Positions 1 to 9,627 of a stretch of DNA of 41,885 nucleotides are shown here, in pieces; position 1 is the first letter of the stretch, and every line of letters begins with the position of its first letter. The translations under genes and the position numbers were made by a program. The notes beneath the pieces were generated by a model. The model searched no databases. It saw only the letters and a list, made by a program, of their open reading frames with translations, and had not been told where the DNA came from. The stretch comes from Poteriospumella lacustris (Eukaryota; Sar; Chrysophyceae; Chromulinales; Dinobryaceae). The stretch covers positions 15,594 through 57,478 of the forward strand of contig SMOI01000142.1 in NCBI GenBank assembly GCA_008000375.1. Direction: 5' to 3'.

Positions 1-554
1 TTTCTGGAGACGAAGCGCAAACACAAGTCATGATCGAAGCAGGTGTCATTGCTGCACTGGGTAGAGTTCTGACCTCGGGACACAGAAAACTTCTTCGTGA
101 AACTTGCTTTTCCTTGGCCAACATCGCCAGTACTACAGCCCATGCGCAAGCGGTCTTTGAAGCTGATCCTCCCGTGCTTCCTCGGATTGTGGAGATCATG
201 GTCAATGAATACGCGGAAATGCGTCAGGATGCCGCGTGGGCAGTTGGAAATTGGATTACTCATGGTGCATGGGAGAACGTGCTCGTTTTGGTGGATACGA
301 CGGATCTGTTACGCTCTCTGTCCGTCTTATTATCAGAGGATGACGACGAGATCCTGGCGTTGGTCTTGTCGATCATTCACACGTTGTTGAAGCGTGCTGC
401 GAGCGAAGGCAGCGGAAGCGACGTCGAACGATTTACTGCGGTGTTGCGTGCGCAGAATGCCGTGGCACATTTCCAAGCGTATCCATCCTATTCGAGTGAT
501 GAGGTGAGCAAGACGGCCACAGCCTTATTGCAGGAGTTCTTTACCATCGTGTAA
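1..554 (+). CDS. Importin subunit alpha, C-terminal part (5' truncated by window)
   Basis: The frame is already open at base 3 and runs to TAA at 552-554, so the gene starts before the window. About 183 residues are visible. They read as armadillo repeats of the nuclear import adaptor importin alpha: a repeat with the helix pattern ending in SLANIAS, then one with QDAAWAVGNWITHG, the equivalent of the conserved KKEAAWAISNATSG stretch whose Trp and Asn bind nuclear localisation signals. A last degenerate repeat ends near the stop, as in the family. The protein carries NLS cargo with importin beta through the nuclear pore. The N-terminal IBB domain and first repeats lie outside the window. The sequence is fairly divergent in the last 80 residues, with no long acidic tail. 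No intron is seen in this part. Confidence 0.85.
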   Translation, partial: SGDEAQTQVMIEAGVIAALGRVLTSGHRKLLRETCFSLANIASTTAHAQAVFEADPPVLPRIVEIMVNEYAEMRQDAAWAVGNWITHGAWENVLVLVDTTDLLRSLSVLLSEDDDEILALVLSIIHTLLKRAASEGSGSDVERFTAVLRAQNAVAHFQAYPSYSSDEVSKTATALLQEFFTIV

Positions 555-880
555 GCAGTCGTAGTTGTAGTAGGCATCGTTGAATAAGTTTAGTACTGTC
601 GCCATGAGGCTGATCGAGCCCCTTTCATGTATACGACGACTGTCATCTACTATAAACGTTTATTGATCGTTACTACCCATGTTACCCACATCTTCTGATG
701 GTGTGTTCCTTTGTAGTGATCAGATTGGTGGAAAACCGTGGTGTCAAACACGATTGCCCTTGTAATAGAGTGAGAGCATATGATGTTCTTGCAAGAATTA
801 CAAAGGTTCTACTGCGTATAATAGCAAACACGATAAAGTGCTGAGACGGACTTGGTCACTCCAGAGGGTGCGGTAAACCA
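555..880. other. Convergent 3' gap, no gene seen
   Basis: This gap lies between the stop of importin alpha on the plus strand and the stop of the helix-turn-helix gene on the minus strand, so it should hold both 3' untranslated regions. I see no coding frame, RNA gene or repeat in it. Confidence 0.6.
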
Positions 881-2707
881 TTACATCATATGCTCCGTGC
901 CCATCATAGGATCCTGATTCACGTGCTGTTGCTGCTGCAGATGGTGGCTCATCGGTGCAAATGGAGGCGGTGGCAACTGTTGTTGCTGCTGTTGTTGTTG
1001 CTGTTGTTGTTGCTGCTGAACAGCAGCTGCAGCCGCAGCCGCAGCCGCGGCGGCCACTTGTTGCTGTTGCGACACATGTTGTTGCAACTGCTGCTGTACA
1101 TACGCTTGCTGTTGATCCTGGTCGACGTTGTGCGCATTATTCACATTGACCATGCTAGACGACACGACATTGAGCATGTCTTGCGATGATAAATGCGACT
1201 GTGGTGGTCCTGCATGTGATTCGACTTGCTGGACGACGACATGCGACAACGAATGTGAATTGTGGAAGCTGGAATGGAGATACGCCGACAACTGGCCCAG
1301 CAGTTCTTTGCAATGTTGCGGCATACGCTGTTCATCCAAGAACCGTGAGATGATATCCATCGCATGCAATGCTTGGTTGATATGAATGGGGGCAGAGGAT
1401 TCTTCGACGATGATTTGATGCAAACTGGACAAATTGTCGGCTTCGAGTTGTGTGTACGGGTCCGATTGCGCACCCAATTGGAGATTGGAGGAAGGTTGTG
1501 TCGCATGATGAACTGCTTCATTGGCGAGGAATTCAATGGAATCGGTGGTTTGATCGAGAAGAGAGTTGTCACCCTGTGACGAAGACGTTGGTATTGATGA
1601 TCGGCGAGCGGATTTATTCGCACTAGACGACGGAACTGATCGTCGTGGACGGTTTTGTGACGCATGCGTCATACTGTTGCTGTGACGTCCAGTATCATCG
1701 TCACCAGGCTCACGCAGTCGCTTTTTCGATAGAAACTTCTCTGAGATATGTTGAATGTCTGAATCATCGGGGATCGTTGATGATGGCGCAAGCATCGCTG
1801 AATCCAGTTCAGCACCCGATGCAAAGACAACTTCAATGCCTTCTACGTTGTTTAATGCATGACGACGCAATACACGTTGAATCCAGCTCGGTGTGACCTT
1901 GAATTCTTCCAAATCTTTCTCATTCAGCAACTCTTTCGCCCATTGATCAACCATATCGCGTAAGATTTGTGAATCCACCTTGGGCCCATCGGGGTCTCGT
2001 GTCTTAAGGAAATCAACGACTTTATTTTCAACATCGGGGAACTTTCCAGGACGAATACGTCTTCGACTTTGTGATTCCAGTGAACCTAAATCTTCTGGCA
2101 CGCCATTGCCATACGCGACAATCCAGTGCTTGAACGTGTTCGCCGGGATACCAAACTGCATAGAGAACCGTCGGATAGAGATCGGAGGAGAAACGCTCTT
2201 GTATTTCTTGACCATAGCAATCTTATCACGAACCGTATAGCTTTCGCGCTGGCGACCTGAGCTCATCATGCTGTTGTTGTTATTGGTATTGAGCTCCGGG
2301 GAAGGAGACGGCGGGGATGGTGGATTCAAGATATGCTGCTGAAAGTCAATAGGGTTGAGACCTTCAGGTGAGGTCATCAGCTGTAAATGAGGAAGCTGTG
2401 ATTCTGGCTGCAACAACTGTTGCAGTTGTTGCTGCTGTTGCTGCATCTGTTGATGGGAAGGATGGGATTGCTGTGGGATAGCAATGTGTGCCATTTGCAT
2501 GTGAGGAATTTGTTCTTGATGTTGTTGCAGTTCCTGATGAGATTGCTGATGAGACTGTTGATGCGATTGTTGATGCTGCTGTTGCACCTGTTGTTGATGT
2601 CGATGTTGCTGAAGCAGTTGCTCGGCAATATCGGCGTGCAAAATATTCAAGCTCACATTGACATTGGGATCCACCCCTTCGCCCATGGGCAGGTTGTTCG
2701 TCAACAT
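881..2707 (-). CDS. PolyQ-rich protein with psq-like and CENP-B-type HTH DNA-binding domains
   Basis: Single-exon gene of 608 residues, ATG at 2707 and TAA at 881-883. Residues 1-110 are dominated by Gln and His, including a QQSH repeat at about 46-58. Residues 155-200 form a pipsqueak-like helix-turn-helix (YTVRDKIAMVKKY ... FGIPANTFKHW). Residues 220-285 match a CENP-B/Tc5 type DNA-binding domain (VENKVVDFL ... VTPSWIQRVLRR). The rest is Ser/His/Gln-rich with a run of about twelve Ala followed by about fourteen Gln and a Pro stretch near the end. These paired HTH domains are typical of pogo/Tigger-type transposases and of host proteins derived from them. No DDE catalytic domain follows, so this is more likely a domesticated DNA-binding regulator than an active transposase. 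The target is unknown. Confidence 0.75.
   Translation of the reverse strand: MLTNNLPMGEGVDPNVNVSLNILHADIAEQLLQQHRHQQQVQQQHQQSHQQSHQQSHQELQQHQEQIPHMQMAHIAIPQQSHPSHQQMQQQQQQLQQLLQPESQLPHLQLMTSPEGLNPIDFQQHILNPPSPPSPSPELNTNNNNSMMSSGRQRESYTVRDKIAMVKKYKSVSPPISIRRFSMQFGIPANTFKHWIVAYGNGVPEDLGSLESQSRRRIRPGKFPDVENKVVDFLKTRDPDGPKVDSQILRDMVDQWAKELLNEKDLEEFKVTPSWIQRVLRRHALNNVEGIEVVFASGAELDSAMLAPSSTIPDDSDIQHISEKFLSKKRLREPGDDDTGRHSNSMTHASQNRPRRSVPSSSANKSARRSSIPTSSSQGDNSLLDQTTDSIEFLANEAVHHATQPSSNLQLGAQSDPYTQLEADNLSSLHQIIVEESSAPIHINQALHAMDIISRFLDEQRMPQHCKELLGQLSAYLHSSFHNSHSLSHVVVQQVESHAGPPQSHLSSQDMLNVVSSSMVNVNNAHNVDQDQQQAYVQQQLQQHVSQQQQVAAAAAAAAAAAVQQQQQQQQQQQQQQLPPPPFAPMSHHLQQQQHVNQDPMMGTEHMM
2535..2582 (-). 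repeat. 12-nt coding tandem repeat (QQSH units)
   Basis: Four imperfect 12-nt units on the plus strand (tgatgagattgc, tgatgagactgt, tgatgcgattgt, tgatgctgctgt) lie head to tail at 2535, 2547, 2559 and 2571. They encode the Gln-Gln-Ser-His repeat near residues 46-58 of the HTH protein, the last unit having drifted to polyQ. This is a typical place for slippage-driven length change. Confidence 0.8.
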
Positions 2708-3177
2708 CCTTTCAAAGGTAGATCTTTAATTCGATCGGAAGATTGGATTGATTTTGAATAAAGGTTGTGAATTGGTTAGATTGAATAGGCATGTCTAAAA
2801 GGGCCACGCTCGGAGAGAGCAATCGAAAATTCGTTTACAACGACCGTGCTTGACGACACCACGACACACTCTCTTCTATTTTTCTATTTTTCCATTTTTC
2901 CGATGGAAATTCTCGTTTTTTGCGATATTTCTAAAATCCGATATTCTTGACCTTCCCAGCGCCGTTTCACCGTTTCGTCTACGATCGTTGCTTAAGCAGC
3001 AGCTGGCGATAATCGTTACTTTTTGCTTCGACCTTGACCTTCGGGTTCGTTTCTTGTGTTCACTTTCTCACCAATATCCGTTTGATACTTGGCGAAGCCA
3101 GCATTTTCTTTTCCGCCCCGTCCAACCGATACTCTTAGGCCTTAGATTACTCGTTGCATTGTCAAGATTGAGCACAA
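2708..3177. promoter_or_regulatory. Divergent upstream region of the HTH gene and PACRG
   Basis: The two genes point away from each other, so this 470-nt gap should hold both promoters and 5' untranslated regions. A T-rich pyrimidine stretch with repeated tttttc/ttttcc lies at about 2875-2925. No specific promoter element can be named. Confidence 0.4.
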
Positions 3178-4232
3178 ATGGATACTCTTCGAGCGGTGCA
3201 AAAGCAAAAAGTTCTTACGACAACGTTGTCTCCTTTGGATGCCACTGACATCTCATCCATTCACGTAAGTGCATTGAACATCGTTGTTGACTGTGGTCAT
3301 GGGATCTGATGTGCATTGTATTGGCTTCTAGATCCGAGCTGGTAGCCATGACGTTGTCCCCACTCGTCCTGCCGATCCTTCGGGATTTTCCTTGAGAAAG
3401 AAAGGCGACCGTCCCGATCCTCATCAGTTTGTGAGAAAGGGCGAAGGAAATGGTGGTACAATGATTCCAAAGCCTAAGCCTCAGCTTTCTACCGCCGAGG
3501 AAGCCCAACTTCGTGTCATGAACAAGAAACCCAAACTGTTGACCCACCCCGCCTATTGCAAACGCCCCAATCCTCCCAATACCGAACTCAGAAGGTACGA
3601 TTTTGTGTCCCACTTATTTATTTGGTGAACAAACTGTAATAGTGATCCCTATTTTCAGATTTTACGATCGAGGAGATCTTCCCATTCAGATCGATCACGG
3701 AGGAGTTGCCAATCGCTTGGCTTGGAAGGTGGACATTCCCAAGTTGGATTTCCACCACTACTTGCCCATCTTCTTTGATGGTCTTCGAGAGTTGGAAATG
3801 CCGTACTCATTTGTGGCTGAGCAAGGCGTTATGGACATGCTAGAAGCTGGTGCCCACAAAGTTCTTCCCGTCATTCCACAGTTGATCATTCCTTTGAAGA
3901 CAGCATTGAACACGCGAGATGCTGATGTGGTGGTCAAAGTTCTTAAAATTCTTCAAGCGCTTGTGAATTGTGATGTGGCAGTGTCTGGTGGTGCCGGATT
4001 GATCGGACAAGCCTTGGTACCATACTACCGTCAACTGCTGCCGGTTCTCAACATTTTTAGCAACAAGAACGCAAATATGGGCGATGGCATCGACTATGGC
4101 CAAAGAAAGCGTCGCAACATGGGCGAGTTGATTAACCAAACATTAGAGCAACTGGAAATACACGGCGGAGAGGACGCTTTCATCAACATCAAGTATTTGA
4201 TCCCCACTTACCAGTCTGTGGTCATCTACTAA
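3178..4232 (+). CDS. PACRG: Parkin co-regulated gene protein (PACRG), axonemal inner-junction protein
   Basis: Three exons are supported: 3178-3264, 3332-3594 and 3659-4232, with introns of 67 and 64 nt (gtaagt...ctag and gtacga...tcag). The product is 307 residues. The second half is the conserved PACRG helical-repeat domain: [15 protein letters not shown], then [54 protein letters not shown] and the conserved DYGQRKRRN segment, ending at [10 protein letters not shown] as in the family. PACRG bridges the A- and B-tubules of doublet microtubules at the inner junction of cilia and flagella. Residues before about 115 are Pro/Lys-rich and variable. Presence of this gene is the best sign that the organism is or was flagellated. 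The start is the first ATG in the frame leading into the first donor. Confidence 0.93.
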
Positions 4233-4980
4233 ACGATGCCTTCCTCCCTCGCGGAACAAGCAATCGGTGCGACCTTGTACTTCCACTGCACGATTTATAC
4301 TTTGTTACACTCATGTGCGACCGATGACTATGACTTGCGAGGTTCCAGTCTCTCACTATATTTTAAATACAAACGGAGACATTCAGTAGCGTGGAGTTTT
4401 GTACTTTCCGGGTAGAAACAAAATTGACTTGAAAAAGAAAAAGAAAAAGCGAGAAAAATAGTAACTTGAGTCTATGCGCCATTCAACAATGTTTATTTTC
4501 TTCGTCTGTGTGCTATTGTTCGGCTTTCCCACTTCTGTACTCACGTACATATATACTATACCACGATCCACGATCGTGTCGGTCACCACATGACGTCGTC
4601 GTCGTCACGTCGTCAAAATTCCGTCCGTCCGTTGCACCTTCTGCCAACGTACGCACTGCGCTGTTCCTGCGAGCGGCGGCGGAAATTTTAGCGCAACTGC
4701 ACCACCACGGCGGCCGAAAATTTGATGTCGACGTTGGGAAGATACCTCTCGTCCATAGAAGCCGAAATTTTCCACCAGAAATTCCACCGTTGGTATAACA
4801 TAACGTGAAGGTTTGAAAGCACAATTCAATTCTTCCTTGTACAGATTGCACAAGAGGTTGTACGAGGCTACCTAGCTCCACGATTCATCCTAACAGTCAA
4901 CTGTTGACCGCTCGTTAGGATCTACTTCAAGTTGAACCAGACCTGTTTTTTCCTGTCCATAAATTTATCCCACCTTCACC
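4233..4980 (+). other. Gap between PACRG and the TAZ gene; no gene supported
   Basis: This 748-nt stretch holds the PACRG 3' region and the upstream region of the TAZ gene. Short frames exist on both strands at about 4466-4881, but their translations are overlapping mirror frames with no recognisable domain. A short A/G tract (aaaaagaaaaagaaaaagc) lies at about 4431-4449. Confidence 0.5.
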
Positions 4981-5613
4981 ATGAGCTATTGTGTTCAAAC
5001 ATCATGTGGAGTAATTGGCGAGAGTGTATCGCATGAAGAACCCTCCTCACGCGATCTATCGTCGTTGTCGCAAGACGACGAATCGCACTTAGCCTCCTAC
5101 TCGTCCGATGATGACGAAGCAGCTCAAGAACAAGTTTCGATCCAACAAGAGCGTTTGTTACAGCTGCGTCACACCTTAAATTGCCCTCATCGAGCCATGA
5201 CATGCCCTGTCTCTCGACACTGTGGGAACATGAGGATGCTGTGGCGCCATATGTTGCGATGCAAGGCCGAATTTTGTTCTTTTCCGTACTGTATTTCGTC
5301 AAGATTTTTGCTGCAACACTATCGCAGTTGTCCCAAAGACACTTGCGCCGTTTGTCGTCCCGTACGCGACACCTACAAGCGACCGCGATCCGAAACAGAA
5401 GAACGCGAAATTTTGGAGAGTACTCCGAACAAACGTCGACGTATCTCTTCCTCCAGCCTGTACGGATTTCCTCAAATGTCTGCATTCTCTGCATTTCCCG
5501 GAGCAATGCAAAGTCCGATGAAGATCGAAGATGGATATTGTGGTGTGGAACCGATGTTGCGGTCGATTGCGTTGGATGATAGTCCTCGTTCCATGAGGAC
5601 TGCCGATCATTGA
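4981..5613 (+). CDS. Small TAZ-type zinc-finger protein
   Basis: Intron-free gene of 210 residues. The first 50 residues are Ser/Asp/Glu-rich. Residues 60-126 form one TAZ domain, the fold found in CBP/p300 histone acetyltransferases and plant BT proteins. All three HCCC zinc clusters are visible: H64/C68/C75/C81, H90/C94/C99/C104 and H113/C117/C122/C125. Basic patches (YKRPR at about 132 and KRRR at about 151) could serve as nuclear localisation signals. No bromodomain, HAT domain or BTB domain is present, so this is a stand-alone TAZ protein that probably binds transcription-factor activation domains or other partners. The start is the first ATG in frame, with cacc just before it. Confidence 0.85.
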   Translation: MSYCVQTSCGVIGESVSHEEPSSRDLSSLSQDDESHLASYSSDDDEAAQEQVSIQQERLLQLRHTLNCPHRAMTCPVSRHCGNMRMLWRHMLRCKAEFCSFPYCISSRFLLQHYRSCPKDTCAVCRPVRDTYKRPRSETEEREILESTPNKRRRISSSSLYGFPQMSAFSAFPGAMQSPMKIEDGYCGVEPMLRSIALDDSPRSMRTADH

Positions 5614-8149
5614 TTCGTTCCTGTCTATCGCTTTGCAGATCACGAACCATGCCTCAATCGGTTGATTGCATTGATGTCATGTGCAGTATCATGCCATCCA
5701 TCAGTTTTCCCAAATCGCATTATCTCCCAAACGTAATCTTTCGCTTGTCGATCATTTGTTCTGCAATGTTCTGCATTACCCCTTCTCTCCGCAATACTAG
5801 ACGTGGTGCTCCTCGCTTGGTATCGTCCTTCATTCCCTCAACAATTGCCATTCATTGATGATCTTAACTCGGCCTCCCATCGATGGTGAATTGATCGCGA
5901 GGTGGACAGCTTCGGGGCCTTTTGGCAGCTGCTCTCCTTCCTCCTTCCTGTCTTTCCTATTAGCAATCTACCTTTAGTGCTTCTCTCTCTTCATTAACTT
6001 CTGTGTACATATCGATGCGAATGCGAACATATGTGTCTGTCTGTCTACGCACCTTGCTCGCTTCCCCTCATTGTTTATTATTGGAAATACTTGTTAGCGC
6101 AACGAACTCGATTGATTTTCCGCCAATTATGTTTCCATTGACGTTCCATTCGTTCCTCTCCCCGTGTGCATCTAAGTTTCCCTTTTGCACGGCCATTGTA
6201 GACTTCAATCGACATCTCCTTTTTTTCACTCCTGAGCTGCCCCCCCCCCTTCCCTTTGTCTGCGTGTCCACCACAACGACCTTCAGCACCAGAAACCTCC
6301 TTTCCTCGCTACCATTGGATAGGTTACTGCTGTGTGCTGCATATGGGTCGAACCTACCTCTCGCTCTCCTTTCTAGTAGCAACCGCTGCACACCCACATT
6401 TCTCCTTTCTCAGTCGTCTCCCCTACTTCGTTAAGAATTCTTTGGAGATGTCCCTTCTTTCCTTGACACATACACACGCGCGTGTTGTTGGGGCCATGGT
6501 GTCATTCGATTCGTTTTTTGATTCGTTCACTCACCAGTTTGCCTCGCTCTAGCTTCGTTCTGCCATCTATACGTTATTTCTCCTACAGACGCTCATTCCT
6601 CAGACGTCCTCCCGCCTTCGTTCCCCTTTCCCTACCTCAACCCCTCCCCCATGATTCATTCCCAACTCAGATTAGTCACCATCGCTTGAGGCTTCGCCCT
6701 TTTGGCCGTGGCTCCGAGACTCTGCCTATACGTTTCTTCCGATTGAAATTTGTTCTTTCATTCATTCGCTTTTCCTGTCGAATGCGCGTGCCTTGACTTC
6801 CTTCGTGTACGTAGCTGCGGGTTCTTCCGCTGGTATGGTCCTGTCTCTGTGTTGGGTGTTGTTGATTGCACTTTGTTTGTTTTGTCCATTGATTTGACAT
6901 GTGTTTTTGGCGGTGGTGCCATTCGCATGTGAATGTTTGTCGAGGTTGACGCCTACCTACGGTAGACTGTAGTTTGGTTTGGCCAATTGACGGCCCTGAT
7001 TTACTGTCGGTTATGTATCCCACCCCTCTCGTGTATATCTGTTGCCCTGACCTCACTCACTGTACATAAGCAACGCCATAAGATGAAAGGGCGCCCCGAA
7101 AAATCACAAAGAAAAATGAAGAAAACCCCTCGTAGAGCCATCGCACATAGTCTTTCTCAACCCCTCCCCACTGTGTCTGTATTTCTGTAGTTTGATTCGA
7201 ATCGGGCGTATCATTTGCGACTGTGTCTTTGTCTTTGTATGTCATTTTGCGTTTTTTGCTTCATTCTTCCCATCCCCCTCCTCTCCTGTTCGCCTGCACT
7301 CAGTATGGTTCTCATTTTGATGAGAGCGTGTGTAGGGACAGGGCCATTTGTAGTCTGTTAGCGTCACCACGGAACAATATTCAAAAAAAAAAAACAATCG
7401 CAAGAACAAATACTGTAGAAAAACCTCAAGAAAAACAATTGCGACAAGAAAATCCTCAGAAACAAAGAAGAAACTCGAACAAAAGAGAACGAAAAACAAA
7501 GAATACCCACATTATGGCTGCATCTACTTCGTGTATATCGGTGTTGTGATGCGATGTGTATGTCTTGTGCGTCGGTGTCTGTATTTGTGTCTGTGCCGTG
7601 TGTGCCTCGTATGTTTTGTTTTTCCTGTTTTTCTCTGCGTTGGATTTTCTCCGCAACCAATTGCGCGCACTAAATCATGTCTCAACTTGCAAACACACAC
7701 AAGCACGCACACACTCATCCCCCCCCACAAGCTTAAATCTTCTCTCTCTCTCTTTATCCCTCTTACCTAACAACATCCACCGTAGCGTGCGTCTCCTTCT
7801 CTCAACCTCTTCTTCATTGTGTGAGTTGTTGTTGGTCATTTGTCTCCCCGCTCCAGGCTAGTTTCGTAGATCTTCCTCTCTCCATTCTCGCCTCGCGAAC
7901 ATTCACCCCCCCGTTTATCCCTTCCCTGTCTCTACGTATCACTTTCCTCTGCGAATCCATAACATTCACTGCGGTGCTATTCTGTGGCGTGCCGTTTGCG
8001 TGTGGGTACGTTGACAGGGGCCCACCACCACCGACCTTCGATCTATTCGTTCACTACGACGTGTAAACCAGGAAACAACTCCACGCACTTCACGCATTGC
8101 AAGGTCTTTATATATGTATATATGTACAGTACTACTGATTTGGGGGCTT
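5614..8149. other. 2.5-kb gene-free block, pyrimidine-rich on the plus strand
   Basis: No convincing coding frame, spliced gene or RNA gene was found on either strand. From about 5700 to 8050 the plus strand is strongly biased to T and C, with many short tctc/ttcc runs, a C10 run at 6240-6249, C8 near 7728 and tctctctctc near 7742. The bias is interrupted by an A-rich segment at about 7381-7500. At one side it holds the TAZ 3' region and at the other the 3' region of the pseudouridine synthase gene on the minus strand. By size it is the largest gap in the window. Confidence 0.5.
7381..7500. other. A-rich island with A12 run inside a pyrimidine-rich block
   Basis: An A12 run at 7383-7394 opens about 120 nt in which A dominates the plus strand (caaga, gaaaa, caaag motifs). 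The flanks on both sides are T/C-rich, so the purine/pyrimidine skew flips abruptly twice. No coding frame explains it. It could be an old A-tailed insert or an unannotated transcript end. Confidence 0.5.
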
Positions 8150-9278
8150 CTAATGATCATCTGCATAGTGCACGTTGAGCAAATACAGTCCGTGTGCTGG
8201 TGCGGGGTCGATGAAGATGGACCCTCGACTGCGGTGTGCCAAGACACCGTCGATGTCATCTGGCGTTCGCTTTCCCCTGCCAACGGCCACAAGAATGCCC
8301 ACAATATTACGCACCATACGCATCACAAAGGAATCTGCACGAACGAAGATCCGAATCTCTTCGTCGGGACAAGTGGTGTCCATTGCCGACATCTGCGTCA
8401 GGGCCATCGGGGAGGAGGACACAGACGACGAGATGGATGCTTCCCAGGGCGGAACAAACGAAGTAGAATCATGCATGTGATGGCCAGATATCCGCTGTAC
8501 TGCTAGGTATTGTAGATCGCGGATGGAGACCTCTCCTTCCTTTTTGTTCGTGTGGAGACTGGAAAAGTCTCTCTCACCAATGAAGTGCTGACAAGCGGCT
8601 TGCATCGCGCCCACATCCAATGAATACGGTAATATCCATGCGCGATTCTGAAGAAACATAGCTTGTGATGGAGTTGGTGGGAAACGTGCCGATCGTTGGA
8701 AGGTGCGGTTGGGAACGATGATGCGATACACGTAGGTTCGTCCGACCGCATCGCGGCGGGCATCGAATTGAGGAGACACGACTGAACAGTCAGTGATCGA
8801 TAGAAACGACGAATAACTACCAAGACGATAATTGAGACCCTTTCGTACGGCATCTGGGGAGTAAAGAGGTTCATAGACTGATGATTGCATCGCACCGCCG
8901 AATTGCATGCCGTCGGCGGCGTTGTGATGATCACCGAAGACTTGGTCGTACGGGTTTGTGGAGATTACTGGCCCCTGTGGATTGCGAACTAAATCAAATT
9001 GAACAACATTTCGAATGGCATGAACTCCGGAGTCCGTTCTGTGCAGAGAAGGGAGAGTTTACTATTCTGGTATTTGGGATGGTCCTTCAACAGTCGGTGG
9101 TCTGTGCTTACCTGGAGCTTCCTTTCACATTCTCAAATGCCACGTTGTCACCACAAAATTTGCCGAGCGCTTGTTCCAATTTCCCTATAACAGTTGGCAA
9201 CTTGGTATTTGAATTCAAAGCCAGGCCACCGAATTTCGTGCCGACGTATTGTATGCCCGCTCTGTATCTCGTCCGCAT
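8150..9278 (-). CDS. tRNA pseudouridine synthase, TruA family (PUSL1-like)
   Basis: Two exons, 9278-9112 and 9038-8150, with a 73-nt intron (gtaagc...cacag); product 351 residues. It starts RYRAGIQYVGTKFGG, the conserved TruA first strand. The splice junction builds the catalytic motif R-T-D-S-G-V-H-A at residues 56-63, where Asp58 is the expected catalytic aspartate. Later come the FDARRDAVGRTYVYRI segment, HFIGERDFSS, VRNIVGILVAVGRG and APAHGLYLLNVHY, the standard C-terminal half. The enzyme converts uridine to pseudouridine in RNA, usually tRNA. The spacing and the AMQAACQHF segment look most like animal PUSL1, a mitochondrial member. A Ser-rich insert lies at about residues 255-280. The ATG is the first after an in-frame stop at 9305-9303. 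Confidence 0.9.
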
Positions 9279-9627
9279 GGCATCGATGAAAACGAACCAA
9301 TTTCAATATAGTTCAATGTACTTCAATATGCTTCAATATACTTCAATACAACCCGATATGCGGGTTCCAAAGTGACTTTAACATTACATCATGCAGTGAA
9401 TCATTGAGTATATCTCAAGCAATCATCGATTATTATTAGTTAGGCAGTGCCGCCGATCAACAGCTGGTCATCATCATCATCGTGAAGAAACACGACGACG
9501 ACAAAGCCGCCAAAAATGCGACTAAACTGTGAGCCAAGGATTAGATGTTATAGTTACCATACATGCAACATGTTTTAGCTATCGACAAGGACAAAGTGGA
9601 ATTGAGAAGTGTGGGGCACATGCTATC
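9279..9627. promoter_or_regulatory. Divergent upstream region of the pseudouridine synthase and the 9628 gene
   Basis: These 349 nt separate two genes that point away from each other. The region holds the 10-nt tandem repeat at 9302-9351, directly upstream of the pseudouridine synthase start, and a catcatcatcatcg stretch near 9470. The frame of the downstream plus-strand gene is open back to about 9529, but without an ATG. Confidence 0.4.
9302..9351. repeat. 10-nt tandem repeat, five copies (ttcaatatnc)
   Basis: Five head-to-tail units start at 9302, 9312, 9322, 9332 and 9342: ttcaatatag, ttcaatgtac, ttcaatatgc, ttcaatatac, ttcaatacaa. The first six bases are identical in all copies and the rest drifts. 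The array begins 24 nt upstream of the pseudouridine synthase ATG, so it lies in its 5' untranslated region or core promoter. Confidence 0.85.

Noticed and set aside
4513-4881. 122-codon minus-strand frame upstream of the TAZ gene
   Set aside because: It overlaps frames on the other strand, has no domain and reads as low-quality composition.
7185-7215. tRNA-like B-box sequence gattcgaatc
   Set aside because: No A-box, acceptor stem or anticodon arm could be drawn around it on either strand.
9529-9627. Upstream extension of the 9628 gene from a GTG codon
   Set aside because: A GTG start is not expected in a nuclear gene, and the ATG at 9628 is followed immediately by the expected signal anchor.
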